Shown: positions 21,461 through 34,553 of the stretch, piece after piece | Layout: each line of letters begins with the position of its first letter | Numbering within the stretch: the stretch's first letter is position 1 | Position numbers and translations under genes: made by a program | Notes under the pieces: model-generated | What the model was told of the DNA's origin: nothing | What the model saw: only the letters and a program-made list of their open reading frames with translations | Databases searched by the model: none | Assembly: GCF_047948215.1 (NCBI RefSeq) | Contig: NC_134467.1 | Span: forward strand, 40,215,020 to 40,279,019 | Direction of reading: 5' to 3' | Origin: Lycorma delicatula | Lineage: Eukaryota > Arthropoda > Insecta > Hemiptera > Fulgoridae | DNA: 64,000 bases

Positions 21461-22049
21461 TGTCGGAGAATAAAGTACAGTGGAGTATCTTCCGACAAAA
21501 CGATGAGAATATTCTTTAGAATATCTGTATTTTTAGTAGTTTTAAGAAATGTACTATTACTTGTAATATTTTGTAAAATAAGGTTTAAATTGTTTTATTG
21601 CGGTAGGCTTAGGCCTAGGTAGGCACATGGTTGTCAACGTAGTCGGGATCCCAGGACGATAGGGGTATCATAAAATTAATAAGGAAAAGGAAATATGCAG
21701 TAGGTATATTATTTGAGAATATTGAGAAAAGGCAGTCTTGCTTTGGAACCCAGATCGAACAGACGTCCTGGTGATCGCGAATTCGTTATTTCCCTGAGCC
21801 TCGGTCTATCGCAAGTTGTTTTAATATTATTTGAATTCTAAATTGAATTAATCTTATATTGTAATTCGTGTGCTACTGAGTTATTGATAAGTGATAATTA
21901 TCATTTGTAATTATTTCATTGTACGAGTTATCTACTCATTTTTATTAATTGAACTTTATTATAATCTTATATATTCTCCACTTGTAATAATAAAAATGAG
22001 TGAAACACAAAACGTTGAATCCCTGACAAATCTCCTCGCCTCTCCGACA
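21461..22049 (+). mobile_element. Solo LTR of an LTR retrotransposon
   Basis: A 589-bp unit begins TGTCGGAG and ends CTCCGACA, a perfect 8-bp inverted end with the TG...CA required of LTRs. It is flanked on both sides by TATATA, consistent with a target duplication although the flank is itself TA-rich. There is an AATAAAA motif at about 21988. No primer-binding site, gag/pol or second LTR is nearby, so this is a solo LTR left by recombination. Near its 3' end an ATG (21996) starts MSETQNVESLTNLLASPT, which runs to the LTR edge. Some families begin gag near this point, but here it is only suggestive. Orientation is inferred from that and from AATAAAA. Confidence 0.7.
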
Positions 22050-22578
22050 TATATATCTAAGATGTCACACCTGTGACAGGTAAAAATATATATAATTTTT
22101 TTTAAAACAACGCATTCTGTTGGACGTAAAAGCAAGACACGCTATACTAAATATTTTACGATTCCATTTTAATTTTTCCGATATCTGTGTCCGCTATAAA
22201 CTAAAAAACTACTGGCCCGATTTACGCGCGGGGAAAAAGGGAGAAAGGGAAAATCGAAAAAGGTACAAGAGAAGAAGGGAAAACCGGAAAAAAGAGGAAA
22301 ACAGGGAAAAGGAAATGGAAAAGAGAATATAGAAAAAAAAGGGGAGAGGGGTGAAAGGGAAACAAGGGAATGATAATTGGGAGAAGGGAAAAATGGGGAA
22401 ACGGAATATGGTTAAAATGTAAATAAGGAAAATGGAAGAAAGAGAAAAGTTAAATTTTGTGAAGTTCTGTAATGTTCATTTAGTTAATGTTTTATTAAAC
22501 TTCCAATTGTGTTCATTTAATCTATATATACATATATACTCAAATCTAGCGATAGCGAAGCATTGCCGGGTCTGCTAG
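22050..22578 (+). mobile_element. Helitron-like element, 5' end missing
   Basis: Starts inside the family sequence (CTAAGATGTCACACCTGTGAC), then CTGTTGGACGTAAAAGCAAG and a purine-rich tract at 22230-22440. It ends GCATTGCCGGGTCTGCTAG|T at 22578. The 5' end is lost where the solo LTR and an RTE-a fragment lie. Confidence 0.65.
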
Positions 22579-22579
22579 T

Positions 22580-23235
22580 TATAAATAAATTTTTTTCTTT
22601 ATTTATTGGTCCCAAATATAAATAAGCAACTAAGTTTCAACTTTAAGCTTCATGATAGTTATAAATTTCAAAACTTTTCAATAATCATATATAAAGTGTT
22701 AAAATATTTAATTTTTACAAATTTAATCTCGTTACAACTGACAAAAAAAATGAAATAAAACTTGAAAATTAATAAAAAATTATTTATTTTATTTTATTTT
22801 TATCGAAAATTAAAAATTTAATTTTATATTTAACATTATTTTGTATTATAAGGGGATTATAAAGTAAAAGGTGGTTAAGCAGATAAAAAAACAGTTGAAA
22901 AAAGTTCAACATTACACAAAAAGATTGTCCAAGTCGAAAAAAAATACAGAAAGAAAGTTTTATAATTAAAATTTTCTGTCAGTAAAAAGAAAGAAAACAC
23001 AATAAAAGAGAATGGACTGAAAAAAGAAGAAGTAAACATTCCGAAAGAATGAAGAACTTGTGAAAAAAAAAAGAAACTAAATGAAATATTTGGGTGGTCC
23101 TTAAAGGACTATTCGCGAAAAAAATTTATCACGAATTATTATAACGTTAAATTATTTGGTTATCAAAAATGTTTTCTAATCATGTGACTACATTTTTGTA
23201 ATTGTTTTATAAAAAAATGTGATATAAATATACAT
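22580..23235. other. Intronic AT-rich stretch
   Basis: No gene or known repeat; A-rich. Confidence 0.4.
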
Positions 23236-23251
23236 GACTTCCTTATACGAG

Positions 23252-24563
<1,312 letters not shown>

Positions 24564-25072
24564 TATGCCTATTAAATTACATATACACATTTTTTGTTCC
24601 ACTTCATTTAAACTTATTTCATTTCAAAGTGAGATACGATTCTCGAATTCTTTAATAAAAATCGACAGTTACACAATTGCATTGTTGTGGACACCACATT
24701 GGATTACTTTTTTTCTGGTGTCATCAGAATTTTATATTAGTTTATATAGTAATTTTTGTTACGTCACTCAAATAGTTGTGTGGTGTAAATGAGGACGTGT
24801 TGGATCCATAACTATGCACATGTCGGTTCGAATCCGGTTTCATATACATATAATTTTTTTAAACTTTTTTTTTTTAATTTAAATATATTGATTTATTGAT
24901 AATAATAATAATAATTAACCACTGTAAAAACTTTTGGATTAAAATGCAAAATATATAAAATTTTATTTCACTAATAACTTCTGATTTTTATTGTTATTAT
25001 TGAATTATTATTTATTGTATAACATTTTTTTTACAATAAGAGGTGCTTAATAACTATTAATAATTCAATATA

Positions 25073-26392
25073 CAGGGTTATCATAAAAAAATGGTGCGGT
25101 TTTGAATATGGTTTAAATTAAAACGAATTACTTACAGTTTATGTTTTTTATTTTTCAAATTTGTCGTCTCAAACATTTTTTTACATAATTAATAAATTTC
25201 AATATGTGCGCCCTTAGTCGCTCGACAAATGTCCAAACGATAGTCAACTTCTCTCCAAACATTAGTAAACATTTCTTCGTTAATGGTTGTCATCGCTTCA
25301 TTAATCCTGTTTTTTAAGCGGTTTAGTTCACGAATTTTTGTGTAAAAACAACGCTTTTGATGTACCCCCATAAGAAAACATCGCAAGGTGTCAGGTCTGG
25401 ACTCCTTAGAGGCTAAAGTATGGGTCCTTGCCGGCCTATCCATCGATCTCCAAATTTTTCGTTCAAAGCGTCCGTGACCGATGAATTGAAATGCGGGGGA
25501 GCACCATCTTGTTGGAAATGAAGTCGATGAATGTTTTCGAATTCATCCGGCGGAGGAAAGCGATAATCGGTTAATATGTCAAGATTCACAACTCCATTAA
25601 TTGTTTTTTCAGCAAAGAAGAAAGGCCAAATTACACCATTTTTCATCACACCACGCCAAACATTAACTTTAGGCGAATCGCGTTGTTTCTCAATAATTGT
25701 GTGTGAGTTTTCAGAGCCCCATATTCGTGAATTGTGTCTGTTGTGGAATGTAGCTTCGTCTGTAAAAATTATATAATCTAAAAACGACGCGTTTTCCCTT
25801 ATTCTGTTCGACATTTCAACAGCGAAATTGTAACGTTTTACACCGTCATCGGGTTTCAATTCCTGCAGTATCTGGATTTTAAAAGCGTGTAATTTCAGTT
25901 TTTTTCCGTAAAACTTTGTGAACTGTTGATTTTGGAATACCTAATTCGACTCTTCGACGGGGGATGGACTTCCCAGGACTTCTAATTGCCGATCGTCTAA
26001 TTAGTTCAACCGTTTCGTCCGGTACACTTGGTCTGCCGGTTGATTTCTGTTTCTTAACCGATCCGGTTTCTTCGAATCGTTTGAACCGACGTGTTATTTT
26101 ATTTTTGTGTGGTGAATCTCTTCCGAATTCACGTCGAAACGCACGTTGAACTAAAATTACGGATTTTAATTCAGCCATCAATAAAACACACTTTGCTTTG
26201 TCTTTATCCGAGAACATAGTAACTCGCTAAACTCACCGCAACAACAATATAAGAACTGACGTTGTGGTTACAACTGCTGATAAACAAACTTTGGGTTGGA
26301 GGCTTTCAGGGATACCAATATAACATCTAGAAATTTTCCTACAATCTTCCTATGAATTACTGAAACCGCACCATTCTTTTATGATAATCCTG
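25073..26392 (-). mobile_element. MAR-5 mariner/Tc1 element, copy 1
   Basis: Ends CAGGGTTATCATAAAAAAAT (25073) and its near-complement ATTCTTTTATGATAATCCTG. TA at 25071-25072 and 26393-26394. Partner copy at 59780-61113. Confidence 0.9.
25189..26217 (-). pseudogene. MAR-5 transposase, copy 1, two frameshifts
   Basis: On the minus strand from ATG 26217: MFSDKDKAKCVLLMAELKSV (HTH of DUF4817 type), then TRRFKRFEETGSVKKQKSTG, SIPRRRVELGIPKSTVHKVL; the first frame ends at 25879. The core (25413-25859) has IIFTDEATFHNRHN (Asp 1) and FQQDGAPPHFNSS (Asp 2). A TAG follows GPIL where Trp is expected, then RSPDLTPCDVFLWGYI keeps Asp 3. The last part is in a different frame and ends TKGAHIEIY. The loop between Asp 1 and Trp lacks the VNG residues kept in copy 2 (ATFHVNGCVNRHN), so it is a separate deletion. 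Inactive. Confidence 0.9.
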
Positions 26393-26870
26393 TATTTAAA
26401 TTAAAAAAAAAGGGAATAAAGTCGGATTCGAATCGATGTGTCTTCCCCTTGTAAGATCTAAATATTTCATTAATTTAAATTTCATTTAACTATAACTATG
26501 GAACCGATGAAAATAAGTACCACTTTGATTCACTATTAAAAAGCTCTAAATGAGGGTTTATTACTGAAGTAAAACTCCAAAATCCGTCCTTTTTTTAGGT
26601 TTTTGGCTTTTTTGGACAGTTTTGATCCACTCGATTGTGATAAAAAAAAAAGGTACAAAAATAGATGTTGTAGTCCTAAATCCAAAATTTCAACATCCTG
26701 ATCGTTTTTGAGTTATGCTCGATATATTTTTACGTATACACATCATGCCGAAACTAGTCAAAATGGATTCAGGGTTGGTTAAAATGTATATTTCCGTTGA
26801 AATCTGAAAATCGAAATCTTTCGTGATTACAATATTTCCTTTACTTCGTACTTCGTACAAGGTAAAAAGA

Positions 26871-27050
26871 AAAGAACTACATTAAAATAATATAATTTGA
26901 TGTGTCTGCTGTAAATTATTACGTAATAAAATAAAGTGTTATCATGTCATGGACTTTTTGAACGGCCCATGATGGTAGGTACCATCAGAATAGAATATTT
27001 ATTTCTTTATTTTATTTTACTTATTTTTATTAATATTATTTTTTTTACAG
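26871..27050. other. Intron end upstream of exon B
   Basis: AT-rich with a long pyrimidine-rich stretch before the acceptor. Confidence 0.4.
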
Positions 27051-27154
27051 AAGGTCGAATTCCAGACAACTATAACTTACACGTATTTCCATCAAATACA
27101 TCGCTGAATGATCACTGTGGTGATGAAGTCTATTATGGCTTTATAAGAGATCCA
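27051..27154 (+). CDS. Host gene exon B (fibronectin III-containing protein)
   Basis: A 104-bp exon with acceptor TTTTTTACAG and donor AGTAAGT. It enters in phase 1 (completing a Glu codon with the last base of exon A) and leaves in phase 0. It encodes GRIPDNYNLHVFPSNTSLND, then HCGDEVYYGFIRDP. PDNYNLHV is a typical C-strand of a fibronectin III domain following the SWIKPTEG of exon A. NTS is a possible glycosylation site. The Cys here and the Cys in exon C could pair. The intron before it is about 9.2 kb and the one after about 17.5 kb. Confidence 0.75.
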
Positions 27155-27335
27155 GTAAGTATTTTTTTTAAATTAAAATTAATTATTTAAAATATTAATT
27201 TATAAATAACTACCATTCACGTCACAGCTTCGCCCGCCCTTTCATTCTTTCTTTTTTCCTCTATAGCCTCCGGGAATTACCGTTCAATTAAAATTTCATT
27301 TCAACTTTGTTGAAATTATATTTCACCTCTGATTC
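27155..27335. other. Intron start after exon B
   Basis: A SINE-A tail-like block (TAGCCTCCGGGAATTACCGTTC) at 27265-27286; otherwise nothing. Confidence 0.4.
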
Positions 27336-27339
27336 TAAA

Positions 27340-27505
27340 AAAACATAGTACGATAAATAATAATTCAATAATAATAAAATAAATAAAAAATATGAAGAAA
27401 TATCAGAAGTTAGTAATGAAATAAAATGTTGTTTTTTTTTCATTTAAAAAAAATTTGTGTATGTAAATTGATAGGCGTACAAGGAAGTTATGTGGTGCCC
27501 ATATC
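27340..27505 (+). repeat. P repeat, right end fragment
   Basis: ATATCAGAAGTTAGTAATGA, AAATAAAATG, then GATAGGCGTACAAGGAAGTT and ATGTGGTGCCCAT, the right terminus of the family. Confidence 0.7.
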
Positions 27506-27804
27506 AATTTTTTTTTAATAATAATTTTGTATTTTCCAACGGTAAAATTATTTTTGTTTCAGTTATAAATTATACAACAGTTTTTTGTGCCCGATTTATG
27601 TTTTAATTAATGTCAAATTCCTTGAACTTATCTTAATGTTCCGTCGATGTTATTTACATAGATTTTTCTCAGAATTAACTTTCCTATAAACCTTTTACAA
27701 GATTTTATTTGTTTACTGACAATTAACAAAGTTATTTTACGTTAAAACACAAAAAAAAGTGTTTTGCAACATCAATTTTTTTGAGTTTTATTAAAATTTC
27801 TTTT

Positions 27805-28855
27805 TTTTTTGTCTTCAGTCATTTGACTGGTTTGATGCAGCACTCCAAGATTCCCTACCTATCGCTAGTCGTTTCATTTCGGTATTCCCCCTACAACCTA
27901 CATCCCTAACAATTTGTTTTACGTATTCCAAATGTTGCCTGCCTACACAATTTTTTCCTTCTACCTGTCCCTCCAATATTAAAGCGACTATTCTAGGATT
28001 CCTTAATATGTGGCCTATAAGTCCGTCTCTTTTTTTAGCTATATTTTTCCAAATACTTCTTTCTTCATCTATTTGCCACAACACATCTTCATTTATCACT
28101 TTGTCCACCCATTTGATTTTTAACATTCTCCTATAGCACCGCATTTGAAAAGCTTCTAATCTTTTCTTCTCAGATACTCCGATTGTCCAAGTTTCACTTC
28201 CATATAAAGCGACACTCCATACATATACTTTAAAAATTTTTTTCCTGACATTTAAATTAATTTTTGATGTAAACAAATTATATTTCTTACTGAAGGCTCG
28301 TTTAGCTTGTGCTATTCGGCATTTTATATCGCTCCTGCTTCGTCCATCTTTAGTAATTCTACTTCCCAAATAACAAAATTCTTCTACCTCCGTAATCTTT
28401 TCTCCTCCTATTTTCACATTCAGTGGTCAATCTTTGTTATTTCTACTACATTTCATTACTTTCGTTTTGTTCTTGTTTATTTTCATGCAATAGTGCTTGC
28501 GTAGGACTTCACCCATGCCGTTCATTGTTTCTTCTAAGTCTTTTTTTACTCTCAGCTAGAAATACTATATCATCAGCAAATTGTAGCATCTTTATCTTTT
28601 CACCTTGTACTGTTACCCCGGAACTAAATTGTCATTTAATATCATTAACTGCTAGTTCTATGTAAAGATTAAAAAGTAACGGGGATAGGGAACATCCTTT
28701 TCGGACTCCCTTTCTTATTACGGCTTCTTTCTTATGTTCTTCAATTATTACTGTTGCTGTTTGGTTCCTGTAAATGTTAGCAATTGTTCTTTGGCATTGT
28801 TCCTGTATCTCAGCACTGTTCCAGTCAACGTAATAAAATTTAGTGAAAAATTAAT
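27805..28855 (-). pseudogene. RTE-a LINE, RT C-terminal two-thirds
   Basis: On the minus strand, from the 5' side: IIEEHKKEAVIRKGVRKG, SLSPLLFNLYIELAVNDI (RT motif), a broken FADD region (about 28560), then a 200-codon open frame (27815-28417). That frame reads KIGGEKITEVEEFCYLGSRI, SRSDIKCRIAQAKRAF, LYGSETWTIGVSEKKRLEAF, KVINEDVLWQIDEERSIW, and closes with SAASNQSND, stop. The 3' end is the complement of TTTGTCTTCAGTCATTTGAC plus an A-run at 27805. 5'-truncated, with frameshifts in the RT palm. Lies in the intron between exons B and C, antisense to the host gene. Confidence 0.85.
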
Positions 28856-28859
28856 TATG

Positions 28860-29630
28860 TGTATTGTTCATTCCAAAATGGATAATAAATCTTTGTATCA
28901 ATCTATATGAACTTTTTTCATTTTTTGTTTTTTTTTTCACTTGAATAACCTGAAAGTTTATCCGTTTCTTCGGGGAGCACTCTGTATAAAAATAAATAAT
29001 TAATACCAGGAATATATTAAAACTTTATTGTTAGCTTTTATTTTTATAGAATACTTGTTAGTTTTTAAAGGAATTAATAAACTTTGTATATATATATATA
29101 CACGAGTATATGATATTTATTCGATAACAATGGAGAGTTATAATTAATTTTCTACTAAGTGTTCAGATGTTGTATGTTCAACCGTAAAGGAATGAGATTG
29201 ATGATTACAATGACAGTTCTTTGCATTACAACTAAAGACTGTAAATTGATTATGGATATCACTTCTACACAATAATACCTTCTAACAGTTGTGATTGAAC
29301 GAAAAAAAAAATTAAATCTTTTACTAAAACGGTTTTTGTGATTAATCCTTCAGAAAACACAAAGAACCATTGTAATTTATCTTACAAGAGATTGAATTTT
29401 TAACGCTCATTTCATCTGAAAATTTAATCAAATTTCTAGATGATTACATGCGAATATACGTTCTATTACGTTACCTTTATTTACTGTTTCCACTTTTAAT
29501 ATTTGTCGGGGTTTCTTCATTATGTATCAACCATCCTAATCCTTTAGGGGGAAGACACCATCTAGTGACAATTTCGCTTGCTACAACAACCCTTCTTCCC
29601 GTTCTAAGCCCTTTTGAGCTTTACTGGAGA
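28860..29630. other. Intronic AT-rich stretch
   Basis: GGAGCACTCTGTATAAAAAT at 28974 looks like the end of a small element. TA run at 29087-29100. No gene. Confidence 0.4.
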
Positions 29631-29645
29631 TCGTCGTCTTGTTGA

Positions 29646-30233
29646 CTCTTCTTTATTCTGTTTACTCTCCGGAACCACCATAAGGTATTATTTCAGAGGA
29701 TGATATGTATGAATGAAGATGAAGTCTTGTAAAGTCTCAGGTCAACCATTCCTGAAATGTGTGGTTAATTGAAACCCAATCACCATAGAACACCGGTATC
29801 CATAATCTTCTTTCTTTTTCCTGTTTAGCCTCCAGTAATTACCTTTCAAATAATACTTCCGAGGATGATATGTATGAGTGTAAATGAAGTGTAGTCTTGT
29901 ACATTCTCAGTTCGACCATACCAGAGATGTGTGGTTAATTGAAACCCAACCACCAAAGAACATCGGTATCCACGATCTAGTATTCAAATCCGTGTAAAAA
30001 TAACTGACTTTACTAGGACTTGAACTACTGGAACTCTCGACATCCAAATGAGCTTATTTGGGAAGACGCGTTTAACACTAGACCAACGCGATGGATCTAC
30101 GATACCCACGATTTAATATTCAAATCTGTATAAAAGTAACTGCCTTTCCTAGGGTTTGAACTTTAGAATTCTCGACTTTGAAGTCAGCTGATTTTGCAAT
30201 GACGAGTTTAACCACTAGACCAACCCGGCGGGT
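29646..30233 (-). mobile_element. SINE-A inserted into SINE-A
   Basis: The outer minus-strand SINE-A is in two parts: tail and body 29650-29807, head 30100-30230. A second, nearly complete SINE-A (29808-30098) lies between them. The outer copy is flanked by TCGTCTTGTTGA (29634-29645) and TCGTCTTGTTAA (30234-30245), its target duplication. The inner one begins CTTTCTTTTTCCTGTTTAGCC and ends with a head CACTAGACCAACGCG. Confidence 0.8.
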
Positions 30234-30459
30234 TCGTCTTGTTAATTCCCGGACAATGATTATATGTCACAGTCACAGACTAGGCCTCAGTCAAAATGCC
30301 ACCGAAGCAAATGTCTCAGTAAAAAACCATAGCCTAGTACGCATATAATATTAACCAATTCCGGTATAGATTTTGCCAATGGGAGAAAATGTGATTATTC
30401 ATTTAAGTAAATTTTTTCAAGCATTAATAAGTGGGCAATAGAATGTGATATCCTCACTG

Positions 30460-30639
30460 GCCTGGAATATACTTGACTAAGAAGCAAGAGACAGCCAGGT
30501 GGAGCGCCGACTGAATGAAACAAGACAGGAGTCCACCTGAAAGGTTGAGGAGTGAAGAGGTGAAGGACAGCCCCCTGCGGAGCCACCGTTCGTCCGTGCC
30601 TGTATAGATGGGCGGCGGTGACGACGCACTGAGACTCTG
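30460..30639. other. GC-rich block, unrecognised
   Basis: Markedly GC-richer than its surroundings. Overlapping minus-strand frames exist but share no motif with known proteins. It directly precedes repeat C, so it may be the body of the same element. Confidence 0.3.
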
Positions 30640-30830
30640 GATCCCCTGAACTCAAAGGCACTTCCCGCGGCTGCATAGTGCTTAATTGCTGGACTTAATT
30701 GGAGGGGGGATTGGTAAGATAGGCGGTCTAGTCGGTAGTGCGCAGGTACAAAATACATACTTTATAACATCTTGCTGTAACCTGGTAGCGAGCCCGAGAC
30801 TTTGCCTGTAAATGGGGTTCCTACGAGTCA
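30640..30830 (+). repeat. Repeat C (possible tRNA-headed SINE)
   Basis: GGCGGTCTAGTCGGTAGTGC resembles a tRNA box A; GAGCCCGAGACTTTGCC and AAATGGGGTTCC follow. The complement matches the insertion at 15222-15455. Confidence 0.4.
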
Positions 30831-30887
30831 TCGAGAACAAAAAACAACAATAGTAAGTGAAGTATACCAATGAAAAACAGATCTGAT

Positions 30888-31320
30888 CTGGATACCACAT
30901 GACTTCCTTGTACGCCTATTAAATTACATATATACATTTTTTTTTTTTTTGAATGAAAAGTACATACAATTTTATTTCATTAATAACTTATGATATTTCT
31001 TCATATTTTTTTTTTTTTTTAGTGTTATTATTGAATTAATATTTATCGTAAAATATTTTGTACAACCAGAGGTTAATAATTATTAATAAATCAATACATT
31101 TAAATTAAAAAAAATAAATAAAAAGGAGATGAAGGTCTTATCGAACCAATTTCCTTCCCTTTATAAGTTCCAAATACTTCATTAATTAAAATTTTATTAA
31201 GCTATAACTCTGGAACCAATGATAATAAGTACCATTTATGAGATTTCGCTGAAAAACTCTCAGTGATGGCTTTTAACTGCAGTTAAGAAAACTTTTACGT
31301 TAAAAACTACTAGAGTTACA
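30888..31320 (-). repeat. P repeat, right-end half
   Basis: Minus orientation: ACCACATGACTTCCTTGTAC at the outer end, then GCCTATTAAATTACATATA, AATCAATACATTTAAATTAA, CTATAACTCTGGAACCAATG and CTGCAGTTAAG. The left half is absent. It provides the undisturbed form of the sites hit by MAR-4 and MAR-5. Confidence 0.8.
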
Positions 31321-31865
31321 CTTCTGGCTCCTATTTTCCAACTCAAATTAGATAAGAAACCACCAAATTCACTTCTTAATTTCGGCTTAAAGAGCTGAAA
31401 TCCTGGCGAAATATTTCGCTAACCTAGACCTATGTTTATATGAATTTTTTAAATTATTTTTGGCAGTACAATATGTCCTGAAACCTTCTCTGTTTCATTG
31501 TGGTACACTCTGTATAAATAATATTAAAAAAAATTCAACCCACACCTCTTAAAATTGAAATGTATATTCTTTGTTATTTTGCTCTTTCTTCGTTAGGTTT
31601 AAATATTTTTCGAAAATTTTGTAAAAGTGTATATACTTCATATAGATCTCTTAAGATACGCATATAAAAAAATTTTAAATTATAGAACCCGAGGTTAAAA
31701 CAAAATATATTTTTTGAAAAATTTTCTTTTGTAGTCTCTTTATTAAAATGGTTGTTAGATTTAGAGAAAATATTATTTCAACAAATTTTTTAAGCTTACT
31801 TCTCGTATTTACAAATACTTTTAAAAATTTTGTTTTTTAAGTTATTCTTCAAGTCTAAAAAATAT
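31321..31865. other. Intronic stretch, possible small element end
   Basis: GTGGTACACTCTGTATAAAT at 31500 resembles element ends elsewhere. No gene. Confidence 0.35.
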
Positions 31866-32850
31866 ATTTTTGACGTGAAACGTCTTTAAAATCACACCGA
31901 AAAATACGGGTACCATAACAGAAATTTAGTATCGTTTCGAAAAGGTTTCCTGCCTTAATAACTCCCTAACTATTAAACTCAGAAACGTAAATTCGGTGTC
32001 ATTTTATAACATACATAGTCAGTTCGTGTATACGACTTTCAATTTGGATCACTGTTGAATGGGTTGGCGGGAAGAAGGCACAGTGAAGATCGGCCAAAAC
32101 TGAGGCTCTCGCTCATTTCCATTCAGTGTAGCTCACGACTTAAACGTGATAGCGCGGTAATTCGTATGTTTATATCTACATTTTGTCAAGATGTATCGAT
32201 TTATGTAATAATTAGTGTATTTTTGACAATATTTATGTATAAAAAATTAAAGTAAACGTGTAAAAAAATATAAAATTCAATTTGTCAGCCTCAGCTCGCA
32301 CAAACGCCAGCCGGAAATATAAATTACGTATATGGTTGGAAAGGGATAATTATGGGCCACGCACAGGTATCCCGATATCCGGTGCCTAGCGAACAGGACT
32401 GTTTCGGGAACGTCGTAAATCTGGCACGCCGCGCTTAGTAAACCACGCCAACGGCGCGAACACCTCTACCGCTGCTTATGTCTGTTACTTCTCAAACAAA
32501 ATTATCGTCGAATATTAGTCGAAATAAATATCATGTACCATTTAGTATCTGTTTTATGTTAAAAATGAAATTTAGTACACAGTCTATGTTTCGTTTTTAT
32601 TTCAATTTGATACACTAAAAGTGACTATCTGACATACAGACTGGTCAATTTTTCTGAAGAGTTGGACAAATGAAAGAAATAAAATTTTCCACTGTAAACT
32701 TTCAGTTTTGTTCAAAAATACGATGGTGGCTCTCTCATTTAACTCTTGGTAGTTTAGAGGAACTTCATCCAAGGTCTGTAACGTTTAACGTTAAGCCAAC
32801 GGCCGTGCGCCCACCGACACTAATCCACCCGATTTTTTATTTTTTTTTTG
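31866..32850 (+). repeat. X repeat, copy 3, most complete
   Basis: Runs from GACGTGAAACGTCTTTAAAA through AACTCCCTAACTATTAAACT, GGCTCTCGCTCATTTCCATT, the decayed 87-codon region (32282-32525; ATG now TTG, internal TAG and TAA) and GTACCATTTAGTATCTG. It ends CACTAATCCACCCGATTTTT. No inverted or direct ends were found, so its class is open. Confidence 0.7.
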
Positions 32851-32859
32851 TATCTCAAC

Positions 32860-33188
32860 TCTTTTGATTTTTATTATTAAAGTTGCTTATTTTTTTAAAT
32901 TTAATATTTGTTATATTTAAAATAATTAATATGGGATTAAATAAAGTATATTTTCTATTTTATAATAATTGTTTTTATCAAAATTTTAACACACGGGTAC
33001 CCTTGATCTGCCTTATAAAATAATTGAACATCTCTTTTATTGTTATTCTTGGAAGTAGCATATTTTATTCATTTCTTACGTGATCTATGCTATAATGTAT
33101 TATTTTACTATTTACTAAACTGAATAAAACATTTGATTAATAATTTATTTCAAATGTATTAATACAAATTAAAAACTAATTTTTTTTT
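32860..33188. other. Intronic AT-rich stretch
   Basis: Nothing recognised. Confidence 0.4.
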
Positions 33189-34062
33189 TTGTCTTCAGTC
33201 ATTTGACTGGTTTGATGCAGCTCTCCAAGATTCCCTATCTAGTGCTAGTCGTTTCATTTCAGTATACCCTCTACATCCTACATCCCTAACAATTTGTTTT
33301 ACATATTCCAAACGTGGCCTGCCTACACAATTTTTCCCTTCTACCTGTCCTTCCAATATTAAAGCGACTATTCAAGGATGCCTTAGTATGTGGCCTATAA
33401 GTCATGTCTCTTCTTTTAACTATATTTTTCCAAACGCTTCTTTCTTCATCTATTTGCCGCAATACCTCTTCATTTGTCACTTTATCCACCCATCTGATTT
33501 TTAACATTCTCCTATAGCACCGCATTTCAAAAGCTTCTAATCTTTTCTTCTCAGGTACTCCGATCGTCCAAGTTTCACCTCCATATAAAGCTACGCTCCA
33601 AACGTATACTTTCAAAAATCTTTTCCTGACGTTTAAATTAATTTTTGATATAAACAAATTATATTTCTTACAGAAGGTTCGTTTAGCTTGTGCTATTCGG
33701 CATTTTATATAACTCCTGCTTCGTCCATCTTTAGTATTTCTACTTCCCAAATAACAAAATTCCTCTACCTACATAATCTTTTCTCCTCCTATTTTCACAT
33801 TCAGTGGTCCATCTTTGTTATTTCTACTGCATTTCTTTACTTTTGTTTTGTTCTTGTTTATTTTTATGTTATAGTTCTTGCGTAGGACTTCATCTATGCC
33901 GTTCATTGTTTCTTCTAAATCCTTTTTACTCTCGGCTAGAATTACTACATCATCAGCAAATCGTAGCATCTTTATCTTTTCACCTTGTACTGTTACTCCG
34001 AATCTAAATTGTTCTTTAACATCATTAACTGCTAGTTCTATGTAAAGATTAAAAAGTAACGG
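33189..34062 (-). pseudogene. RTE-a LINE, RT C-terminal half
   Basis: Minus strand: MLRFADDVVILAESKKDLEE (RT catalytic FADD motif; frame 33769-33969), KINKNKTKVKKCSRNNKDGP, then after a frameshift MGSRNTKDGRSRSYIKCRIA, LYGGETWTIGVPEKKRLEAF, KVTNEEVLRQIDEERSVW. The frame breaks again near RRDMTYRPHTKAS. The 3' end is the usual TTTGTCTTCAGTC complement with an A-run at about 33181-33190. 5'-truncated just upstream of FADD, close to LFNLYIELAVND. Confidence 0.85.
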
Positions 34063-34553
34063 AAAAACACATATATATATTAAACATTATAAAATTCTAA
34101 TATCGTTTGATTGCAGTGTTAAAGACAAGCGCTTTAATCTAACGCATCGATTGAAGTGGACTGGAGAATTCTCACTTACACGTTCGTAGTTAGATTAGGA
34201 ACCATTCTCTTTTATCACCGGGTGTGGTAATACTAATGGGAGTAGCAAGTGAATTACAGAATTTGAATTAGTGAGATAGCTGGATTAATTATTAAATTAA
34301 ATTTATCGTTTTAATAGTATAATTTACAATCGATATTATTTTTCTGTTCAATTATTTTTTATAAACTTTTAGTAATAAATATCGATTACTTTTTTTCACT
34401 GTTAATTAAAATAAAAGTGTTGACAATATTACACACATATACATTTAACTTTCGTTGTATCATACCTCTAGAGCAGAGTTTATCAACCTTTTTATGCCAC
34501 GACATAATTCGAGATTGCAAAAAAATAATTGCGAGTGCAATCGGATTAAAAAA
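34063..34553. other. Intronic AT-rich stretch
   Basis: No gene or recognised repeat. Confidence 0.4.

Larger units (their letters stand above)
24957..26870 (-). repeat. P repeat carrying MAR-5 copy 1
   Basis: The minus-strand P right part (24957-25072) and the remainder (26393-26870) join precisely if MAR-5 and one TA are removed. Landmarks: AAGTCGGATTCGAATCGATG (26420), CCGAAACTAGTCAAAATGGA (26747), ending TTCCTTTACTTCGTACTTCG. The outer right end is missing. Confidence 0.75.

Noticed and set aside
29448..29645. Hydrophobic 65-codon frame resembling a signal peptide
   Set aside because: No continuation, no splice sites of quality, and it ends in the SINE-A target duplication.
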